From JABJPE01 sp036340215 (GTDB lineage Bacteria; Pseudomonadota; Gammaproteobacteria; Comchoanobacterales; Comchoanobacteraceae), in assembly GCA_036340215.1 (NCBI GenBank), contig JAYYZF010000082.1, forward strand, positions 1 through 12,111: 12,111 nucleotides of DNA, in the 5' to 3' direction. The translations under genes were made by a program, and so were the position numbers. How positions within the stretch are numbered: the stretch's first letter is position 1; each line of letters starts with the position of its first letter. The notes below the pieces were generated by a model, which saw only the letters and a list, made by a program, of their open reading frames with translations, made no database searches and was not told where the DNA came from. Below are positions 7,771 through 12,111 of the stretch, piece after piece.

Positions 7771-7795
7771 AGCTAGGAAAATAATGGAGCTAGCT
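7771..7795 (-). terminator. Weak possible intrinsic terminator after the DUF6134-like gene
   Basis: Read on the minus strand, AGCTAG and CTAGCT form 6-bp arms around a 13-nt loop and are followed by a short T-run (TTTT then AAG). It lies about 30 nt after the stop at 7826. The long loop and short T-run make this weak. Confidence 0.28.
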
Positions 7796-7825
7796 GGATA
7801 ACACTAGAAACCTGACTAACCTCAA

Positions 7826-8506
7826 CTACTCATAATTCTTGACTATATACTCCCAATCACCATGCTTTGAAAAAGCAATTTTTATTATGAGATGAGCTTC
7901 TGGATAATACCAAACGTCAAAAGAAGATGAGTCACCATCTGACTTACCCCTATCCCTAACAGTGATTACATAATGATCAGTAGAATACTCTTTTTCATCT
8001 AAATATAGCTTTTCTTTGCCAACTAGTTTTGTAGAGCTTAATTTAACAGTACCAGTAAATGCACTGATTATTTCATTCGCATCAAAAATACTTGCACTCC
8101 ACCAATTCCCAACGACTGATGATTGGCTGGCTTCACTCTTAAAATTAGCCCCGTTAACTAGATACTTTTTCAAATTTTTATCATAGGTAACTTCTACAAA
8201 CTTCTCATCACTATTTTCAACTGTATGTGACTTAAAAGACACTAACTTATCATCTTTAAATAGTTCTGTTGAATGACTTGTGAGCTTAAGAAGAGTAATA
8301 CCAAAAGCAGTTACCTTGGAATGTGTAGTTTTATTTACTGTTAACGACTGCGCATCCCTATCAAGATAGTAATTACTAAACCCAACAACCGAGCCATTTC
8401 TTAAAATAGAGAACTCTATTTTCTTATAACCATTATCCAAAGGTGTATGAGCAGTTGCTACTGCTGTAAGTAAAGTAAAAACAACTAGATATAAAAATCT
8501 TTTCAC
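7826..8506 (-). CDS. Secreted DUF6134-like protein
   Basis: This 226-aa protein has a clear signal peptide (MKR, a hydrophobic core, likely cleavage after TAVATA at about residue 19), so it is exported, probably to the periplasm. The mature part is beta-rich. It opens KKIEFSILRNGSVVGFSNYY, has NWWSASIF in the middle (about 133-140) and ends with FDVWYYPEAHLIIKIAFS then a Trp/Tyr-rich end. This pattern (short N-terminal F-x-[IV]-x-R-[ND]-G, central NWW, C-terminal WY-x-x-x-x-LIIK) resembles the alphaproteobacterial DUF6134 family of unknown function; the assignment is from memory and moderately sure. The start codon is GTG (8504-8506), supported by a perfect AAGGAGG at 8 nt and by the signal peptide. 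It is unrelated to the membrane paralogues on both sides of it. Confidence 0.85.
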   Translation of the reverse strand: MKRFLYLVVFTLLTAVATAHTPLDNGYKKIEFSILRNGSVVGFSNYYLDRDAQSLTVNKTTHSKVTAFGITLLKLTSHSTELFKDDKLVSFKSHTVENSDEKFVEVTYDKNLKKYLVNGANFKSEASQSSVVGNWWSASIFDANEIISAFTGTVKLSSTKLVGKEKLYLDEKEYSTDHYVITVRDRGKSDGDSSSFDVWYYPEAHLIIKIAFSKHGDWEYIVKNYE

Positions 8507-8514
8507 TAAATAAT

Positions 8515-8521
8515 CCTCCTT
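8515..8521 (-). promoter_or_regulatory. Perfect Shine-Dalgarno (AAGGAGG) deciding a GTG start
   Basis: On the minus strand AAGGAGG ends 8 nt before GTG 8506-8504. It is the strongest ribosome site in the window. It compensates for the weaker start codon and argues for substantial translation. Confidence 0.85.
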
Positions 8522-8579
8522 GAAACTTTATCATTTGTACTAGTTTAAATTCTCCAAAAACTAAAGCATATGCAAGATA

Positions 8580-8681
8580 TTAACCGTAGAATGCTAAAGC
8601 TGAAATAACTGATAGATCTACAGTAGTGCGGCCATTGTATCTTACAGGATTCTGATTGAGGAGAACACCATTAGACCTCTG
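8580..8681 (-). pseudogene. In-frame coding remnant after an amber stop (continuation of the 8682-9260 tail)
   Basis: After the TAG at 8684-8682 the same reading frame stays open for 33 codons to TAA 8582-8580. The codons begin QRSNGVLLNQN, which matches YRPNSAPLNQN (161-171) of the gene itself at exactly a 33-codon offset. The stretch is therefore the end of a second copy of a tail repeat, separated from the protein by one stop. It may be decayed former coding sequence, or it may be expressed by stop readthrough; the sequence cannot decide this. Confidence 0.6.
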
Positions 8682-8837
8682 CTAAAAACTACTCGTTTTA
8701 AATAGTATTTCATTAAAATTTGTGGTTTGGGCATGGTTATTCGTATAATTCTGATTGAGGGGAGCACTATTGGGTCTATATAACAGACTAGTAGCATGAT
8801 ACGGTATTTGGTTAAAATTTATACTTTGATAATAGTT
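8649..8837 (-). repeat. 99-bp-period tandem repeat in the tail of the 8682-9260 gene, spanning its stop codon
   Basis: Copy 1 is about 8748-8837 and copy 2 about 8649-8738. At DNA level, 8649-8680 and 8748-8779 match at about 25 of 32 positions, beginning with 13 identical bases. In protein terms residues 142-171 align without gaps to residues 175 onward: INFNQI/TNFNEI, then S/S, R-x-N and LNQN conserved. Copy 2 carries the amber codon where copy 1 has Leu (TTA). Confidence 0.75.
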
Positions 8838-9260
8838 TCTTGAAGACTTCTGCTTATCACCGGTTATCATAATAAAAAAGGTATTTAGAAAACAAACAGT
8901 CAAAATTGCTATATTGATAGAACTCAGATTTAAGAATGATGATGGTATATATGCGCTATGGTTATGTGCTATTGCAATGAAAAATGGAACTATACCTAAT
9001 ACAAAATATGCTACGCCATTATAAATGCCTACTTCTAAACTAGAATTGGTGAATGAAGATATAATTGTGGTAGCAAGTCCTACAACTCCCAGTAATGCAA
9101 AGTAACTCTGATATGTGGGCAACATTAAGACAGATGGCATGAGTAAAACCAAACCGTATGTAAGTCCGGATATAGAAAAGTATAAAGCAGCCGTAAACGT
9201 TGCTAATAATAAAGTAACGAGGAATCCAAATAAGAATGATGATAAAAAAGAACTTTTCAT
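8682..9260 (-). CDS. Small polytopic membrane protein, core member of the paralogous family, tail cut by an amber stop
   Basis: This 192-aa protein has hydrophobic helices at about 11-33, 34-47, 52-70, 82-99 and 113-133. It carries the first family block (GLTYGLVLLMPSVLMLPTYQ then SYFALLGVVGLA, about 32-63) and the second (VPFFIAIAHNHSAYIPSSFL then NLSSINIAIL, 91-120). The tail starts basic (GDKQKSSRN), so it is probably cytoplasmic, and is Asn/Ser-rich. It contains a tandem repeat interrupted by the TAG that ends the frame; recognisable repeat sequence continues in frame after it, so the ancestral protein was probably about 225 aa. ATG 9258-9260 has AGGAG at 8 nt (9269-9273). The leader GGAGATTATGTC-ATGAAA resembles that of the 10653 start. 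The function is unknown. Confidence 0.85.
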   Translation of the reverse strand: MKSSFLSSFLFGFLVTLLLATFTAALYFSISGLTYGLVLLMPSVLMLPTYQSYFALLGVVGLATTIISSFTNSSLEVGIYNGVAYFVLGIVPFFIAIAHNHSAYIPSSFLNLSSINIAILTVCFLNTFFIMITGDKQKSSRNYYQSINFNQIPYHATSLLYRPNSAPLNQNYTNNHAQTTNFNEILFKTSSF

Positions 9261-9371
9261 GACATAATCTCCTGAATATCTAACTAACTACAGTAACTCT
9301 CTTATTAAAATAACTAAGAATGTTAAACCTGTTAGTGACTTAAAAACTTACAAGTAATGGGTTTAAAGAAA
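9261..9371. other. Spacer between paralogues
   Basis: The 111-nt spacer holds the shared leader and ribosome site at one end. It also contains a small dyad TCTTA-N10-TAAGA (9300-9319). At the 3' side of the 9372 gene, ACTTGTAAGT followed by TTTT (minus strand) is too short a hairpin to call a terminator. No clear promoter was found. Confidence 0.35.
9269..9273 (-). promoter_or_regulatory. Ribosome binding site in a leader shared with a paralogue
   Basis: AGGAG sits 8 nt before ATG 9260. The surrounding leader (GGAGATTATGTC, then ATGAAA) is nearly the same as GGAGACTATGTAT, then ATGAAA, upstream of the paralogue starting at 10653. Confidence 0.7.
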
Positions 9372-9899
9372 TTATTTAGGTTGTTTCAATCTATCATTTT
9401 TTGAATCACCGGTCCAATGATTCAAACTTCCGTAATCCCATAAATCGCAACTTACAACTTTGTTTTCTATAAAATTCATAGACTTTTGTGGAAACTGGTT
9501 ATTATTTTTGACAGGAGCATAGTTATTTTCAGTATTGTGACATGCTGTCAAAAATTTAATACAACAACCAGTCAAAATAGAGATATTAATCGCACTCATA
9601 TTTAAAAATGATAGCGCTATATAGGAACTCTGACCACAAGCTATTGCGATAAAAAATGGGACAATATTTAATAAAAAATCTGTTACTCCAACGTACAGAC
9701 CATGAGCTAAATTATCCGTGAGAATTGTGTACAAAATAGTAGAAGCAAGACCCACTACTCCAAGTAATGCAAAGTAACTCTGATATGTAGGCAGAACTAG
9801 CACAGATGGCATTAATAAAACCAAGCCATATGTAATTCCCGTTAGTGCAAAATAAATACCAGTACTTAGTAATGACCAATTAATTGCGTTATTATCCAT
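9372..9899 (-). CDS. Small polytopic membrane protein, core member of the paralogous family
   Basis: At 175 aa this is the shortest complete member. It lacks about 10-20 N-terminal residues found in its neighbours and starts almost directly in the first helix (INWSLLSTGIYFALTGITYG). Both family blocks are intact: LVLLMPSVLVLPTYQSYFAL (26-45) and VPFFIAIACGQSSYIALSFL then NMSAINISIL (80-109). It is Cys-rich near the last helix (GCCIKFLTAC, 111-120). The tail of about 55 residues is Asn/Lys-rich (NNYAPVKNNNQFPQKSMNF) and shows no internal repeat. ATG 9897-9899 has AGGAG (9907-9911) at 7 nt spacing. The DNA of the first block shares a 26-nt identical run with the 8682-9260 gene (9091-9116 and 9763-9788), which indicates recent duplication or gene conversion. 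Confidence 0.86.
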   Translation of the reverse strand: MDNNAINWSLLSTGIYFALTGITYGLVLLMPSVLVLPTYQSYFALLGVVGLASTILYTILTDNLAHGLYVGVTDFLLNIVPFFIAIACGQSSYIALSFLNMSAINISILTGCCIKFLTACHNTENNYAPVKNNNQFPQKSMNFIENKVVSCDLWDYGSLNHWTGDSKNDRLKQPK

Positions 9900-10011
9900 A
9901 ATTAAACTCCTGTAATGAATGCTGATACTATTAAAAGAGACAGGACTAGACTGAAAGTGTCTGGTAAAATTGACGTTCTCATAATAGAGTATCCAAAATC
10001 TAACATACTAA

Positions 10012-10653
10012 TTACAAACTGTTTCCGAAATTATTATTATTTTCGAATGTGTCGAAATTATTTAAACCAGAATTGTTATTGAAGAAAGCATCATTAGACT
10101 TAATATTATAAGTAAAATTAGGTAACAAGCTAGTAGCTTCATGGCCCATTTGGACTACGTTTGGAGCTTTAGTTCTCACTGAGTTAAAAGCTGGAGCTTT
10201 AGTGGTCACTGAGTTAAAAACCGAAAAGACAACTGAAGACACGCCAGCTAGAAACAAGAACGTGAGACAGCAAGAAGACAAAACTGCAATATTTACCGCA
10301 CTCAGATTTAAAAAAGTTGCTGGAATGTAAGCACTCTGGCCACAAGCTATAGCAATAAAGAATGGAGCCATAAAAAAAACAAAAGATTGAATTCCAGAGG
10401 TAACCCCCGTAACTACATTAGCCCTTGAAAGTGTAGATTCGATTGCAACCGCAAGTCCAGCAATCCCTAATAATCCAAAGTAACTTTGGTATGTTGGTAA
10501 CATTAAGACGGATGGCATTAATAAAACAAGGCCATAAGTAATACCAGTTATAGCAAAATAAGCTGCGGTCGAGTAAGCTGCGAATATCATGAGTGTTATA
10601 GGGTAACCTAAAGAAGATAAGGCGCCTCTATCTAGGAAGGAAGTAATTTTCAT
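10012..10653 (-). CDS. Small polytopic membrane protein, core member of the paralogous family, with repeat-bearing tail
   Basis: The preferred start is ATG 10653-10651 (MKITSFLDRG, 213 aa), with GGAG at 9 nt. The frame can be extended to a TTG at 10668, but the paralogue starting at 9260 has the same leader followed by ATGAAA, which favours this start. The first block (AITGITYGLVLLMPSVLMLP then TYQSYFGLLGIAGLA) and the second block (APFFIAIACGQSAYIPATFL then NLSAVNIAVLSSC) are intact, with four to five helices. The tail holds a 10-residue tandem duplication (FNSVTTKAPA, FNSVRTKAPN), then GHEATSLLPN and an Asn-rich end (FNNNSGLNNF, ENNNNFGNSL). ATSLL also occurs in the tail of the 8682-9260 gene, so the tails share ancestry. 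The function is unknown. Confidence 0.85.
   Translation of the reverse strand: MKITSFLDRGALSSLGYPITLMIFAAYSTAAYFAITGITYGLVLLMPSVLMLPTYQSYFGLLGIAGLAVAIESTLSRANVVTGVTSGIQSFVFFMAPFFIAIACGQSAYIPATFLNLSAVNIAVLSSCCLTFLFLAGVSSVVFSVFNSVTTKAPAFNSVRTKAPNVVQMGHEATSLLPNFTYNIKSNDAFFNNNSGLNNFDTFENNNNFGNSL
10163..10219 (-). repeat. 30-bp in-frame tandem duplication in the tail of the 10012-10653 gene
   Basis: Copies at 10163-10192 and 10193-10219 differ at only two positions in the first 27 bases, so the duplication is recent. The period of 10 codons keeps the reading frame. Confidence 0.85.
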
Positions 10654-10662
10654 ATACATAGT

Positions 10663-10666
10663 CTCC
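10663..10666 (-). promoter_or_regulatory. Ribosome binding site that selects ATG 10653
   Basis: GGAG lies 9 nt upstream of ATG 10653 and only 3 nt from the alternative ATG 10659. It falls inside the codons that would follow the TTG at 10668, which makes that TTG start unlikely. Confidence 0.6.
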
Positions 10667-10668
10667 AA

Positions 10669-11171
10669 ATACTTAATTGTGGTAAAGTTATCACACTTTT
10701 TAAAACAATTCCAGGTAAAAACTAAAAATTTTTAAAAACTTATAGAACAACAAGAGTATGTTAAATATACAAATTTATACAGAAAAGTTTAGAGCAATAT
10801 AAATAAGCTAGTTAAAGATATTCAAAATACTATATTCTCTAAAATCCTGATTACTCCACAGCACGATTTCTCAATAATTTACTCAATGTTAAGTATGCCA
10901 GAAAAAGTTTAGGACCTACTTATATACAGATATTACTGAAAACTTTGATAGAAAAATTTGTTTAGTATATTTTAAGATATAGCAGCATATATAGATTACA
11001 AAAAGTTAAATAATTTCTAATAAACATCGCAAAAAACCCAGAATCTTATTCTCACCCATGCGTTAACAATGATAAATATCTAAAATAATCTGCAAAGGCT
11101 TATTAGTGTGAATTCAAGTGAAAAAGGTTGATCATATTATCTACTAGTAAATTCATGATTTAGATTTGAAC
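10669..11171. other. 503-nt gap without a supported gene
   Basis: This is the longest empty stretch in the window, and very A/T-rich. It contains the dyad at 10679-10694, low-complexity A and T runs near 10720-10740, and a short imperfect direct repeat (AGAAAAGTTTAG near 10781 and AGAAAAAGTTTAGG near 10900). No ORF with a ribosome site, no tRNA-like cloverleaf and no clear terminator were found. It presumably holds the 3' UTR of the 11172 gene and the promoter of the 10012-10653 gene; a decayed paralogue tail is possible but not demonstrated. Confidence 0.5.
10679..10694. promoter_or_regulatory. Operator-like dyad upstream of the 10012-10653 gene
   Basis: GTGGTAA-AG-TTATCAC is a 16-bp dyad with one mismatch (a G-T pair), 25 nt upstream of the preferred start. 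It has the size of a classic repressor half-site pair, but no regulator is visible nearby. Confidence 0.3.
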
Positions 11172-12111
11172 CTAAAAAAAGTTGTGCCCCGTCATACTAG
11201 ATAAATGATTTAAATGATTTAAATGAGCAAAATTAGCTGATGTGTCATGATTAAATTCTATATTTGTTGGGTTGTTTGGCACATCATTTTTAGCTGTGTA
11301 TGATGGAGCCGTAGGGTCAAGTTCGCAAGCTGTGAGCATGCTAGAATCAACATAATCTGGCTCGGGTCTTTCACCAGTAAGATCATGAACTTTACTAGAT
11401 AATTGATTCTGTTGATGAAGGAATAGAGTTATAGGGTCAGAGTTCCAAGGTATACTAGAATAAAAATTAGCTGGTTCGGTTCTTTCACTAGGTAGATCAT
11501 GATATTTACTAGATGATTCATCATGTTGATGTGGGAGTTGAATTTGGTTTGAACCTAGATCATGTTTTGCAAAAAACATGTGCTTGATGTTATTATTTTT
11601 GTTGGAAGTACTAGATAAGTTATCTAGATTACTTTTAGATTCATTCGCTGCTATCTCAGAAGTAGTTTCTTCTGTTGCTGTTTTATCAAATTCATTAGCA
11701 TTCAACAGAGAATCAGTTTTATCTTCATCATCATAACTATTATCTAAGTACGCACTTGTTTGGCTTAAAAATTCGGTAGACTGAATTGGATTACTACTTA
11801 AATTACCATAATATTTAACAATTTCCTCTCCCTTATCATAATCATTCTCTAAGTCTGCCATTTTTTGTCTAAAAAATTCGATAGACTGAATTGGATTGCT
11901 ACTTAAATTACCATGATTTTCAACAACTTTAGTCACATTATCAAGGCCAAACTCCTTATCAAGGGTGAATATTGTATATAAACTCATGACTAGGCTTACG
12001 CTATAAAAAGTTAGAATAGATATTGAAGTAGCACTGAAGTTGAAAAATGAATATGGGATATAACTAGGATAACCACAAGCAATTGCGATAAAAAATGGTA
12101 TCATTGAAAAA
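11172..12111 (-). CDS. Paralogous family member with long repeat-rich tail (partial, N-terminus beyond window)
   Basis: The frame runs off the right edge. The ATG at 12104 is internal to the family's second block (FSMIPFFIAIACGYPSYIPY, then FFNFSATSISIL), so roughly 90 N-terminal residues are missing. One helix follows, to about residue 47 counted from that Met. Then comes a tail of about 260 residues, by far the longest in the cluster, acidic and rich in Ser, Asn and His. It contains two tandem repeat systems: a 35-residue unit around GNLSSNPIQS (two copies) and a 38-residue unit around SSK-x-HDL-x-x-ER-x-EP (two copies plus a partial third). Near the end is HLNHLNHL. The sequence NHGNLSSNP recurs as YYGNLSSNP. 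The function is unknown; the tail resembles a repetitive linker or binding region rather than an enzyme. Confidence 0.82.
   Translation of the reverse strand, partial: FSMIPFFIAIACGYPSYIPYSFFNFSATSISILTFYSVSLVMSLYTIFTLDKEFGLDNVTKVVENHGNLSSNPIQSIEFFRQKMADLENDYDKGEEIVKYYGNLSSNPIQSTEFLSQTSAYLDNSYDDEDKTDSLLNANEFDKTATEETTSEIAANESKSNLDNLSSTSNKNNNIKHMFFAKHDLGSNQIQLPHQHDESSSKYHDLPSERTEPANFYSSIPWNSDPITLFLHQQNQLSSKVHDLTGERPEPDYVDSSMLTACELDPTAPSYTAKNDVPNNPTNIEFNHDTSANFAHLNHLNHLSSMTGHNFF
11203..11226 (-). repeat. 9-bp microrepeat (about 2.7 copies) encoding HLNHLNHL
   Basis: AAATGATTT at 11203-11211 and 11212-11220, then AAATGA at 11221-11226. The period of three codons means slippage would change length without a frameshift. 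Confidence 0.7.
11322..11549 (-). repeat. 114-bp-period in-frame tandem repeat in the tail of the 11172 gene
   Basis: DNA from 11341 and DNA from 11455 align over about 60-80 nt (for example the AGATCATGA and TTTACTAGAT segments), an offset of 114 bp or 38 codons. In protein terms HQ-x(4-6)-SSK-x-HDL-x-x-ER-x-EP-x(4)-SS recurs at residues 192 and 230 of the visible fragment. A partial third copy (SSMLTACELDP) lies beyond. Confidence 0.75.
11715..11924 (-). repeat. 105-bp-period in-frame tandem repeat in the tail of the 11172 gene
   Basis: Two copies, offset exactly 105 bp (35 codons); for example ATTCGGTAGACTGAATTGGA at 11771 and ATTCGATAGACTGAATTGGA at 11876. GNLSSNPIQS-x-EF occurs in both, while the second half of the unit has diverged more. 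Confidence 0.85.

Noticed and set aside
10654..10668. TTG start at 10668 adding five residues
   Set aside because: The ribosome site GGAG lies within these codons, and the homologous leader of the paralogue points to ATG 10653.
10669..11171. tRNA or small RNA gene in the 503-nt gap
   Set aside because: No acceptor/T-arm pattern, no GC-rich hairpin followed by a T-run and no promoter pair could be supported.
8649..12111. CRISPR array
   Set aside because: The repeats are adjacent, coding, of differing periods and only two to three copies, with no regular spacers or cas genes.
1..12111. Insertion sequence or prophage
   Set aside because: No transposase, integrase, phage gene or terminal inverted repeats were seen. 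The array is explained by tandem duplication.

Overview
The window is AT-rich, tightly packed bacterial DNA. Short spacers, overlapping genes and many Asn/Lys/Ile-rich small membrane proteins suggest an alphaproteobacterial obligate intracellular bacterium, most likely Rickettsiales or a similar endosymbiont. This placement is inferred from composition and gene content; no rRNA or other marker is present to prove it.

Region 1 (1-2367, + strand) is conserved housekeeping sequence. It holds the C-terminal end of an RluA/RluD-type pseudouridine synthase, then pgeF/yfiH (purine nucleoside phosphorylase of the laccase-domain family, overlapping by 16 nt), then a periplasmic HtrA/Deg serine protease with an intact His-Asp-Ser triad and two PDZ domains.

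Region 2 (2368-6131) is lineage-specific. A strong sigma70-like promoter precedes a two-gene membrane-protein operon (260 and 394 aa, no recognised family). The operon runs tail-to-tail, with a 23-nt overlap, into a 580-aa soluble protein on the minus strand that has isolated ankyrin-like helix pairs.

Region 3 (6132-12111) is the most interesting part. It holds six members of one paralogous family of small polytopic membrane proteins: one on +, five on -, the last cut by the window edge. Three to four share a near-identical core (GITYGLVLLMPSVLMLPTYQ followed by SYFALLGVVGLA) and all share a second block of the form FFIAIA-x(8-12)-F-x-x-[LF]-SA-x-x-I-A-x-L. Each then carries a different hydrophilic, Asn/Ser-rich C-terminal tail. 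Three tails contain in-frame tandem duplications (30, 99, 105 and 114 bp, all multiples of three). In one gene an amber stop lies inside the second copy of a 99-bp tail repeat, and 33 more recognisable in-frame codons follow it. A predicted secreted DUF6134-like protein (GTG start, perfect Shine-Dalgarno) sits inside the array.

Working picture: a fixed membrane anchor domain attached to tails that diversify by tandem duplication, arranged as a locally expanded gene cluster. No function can be assigned from sequence alone. The positive-inside rule suggests that several of the tails are cytoplasmic, which argues against a simple surface-antigen model.
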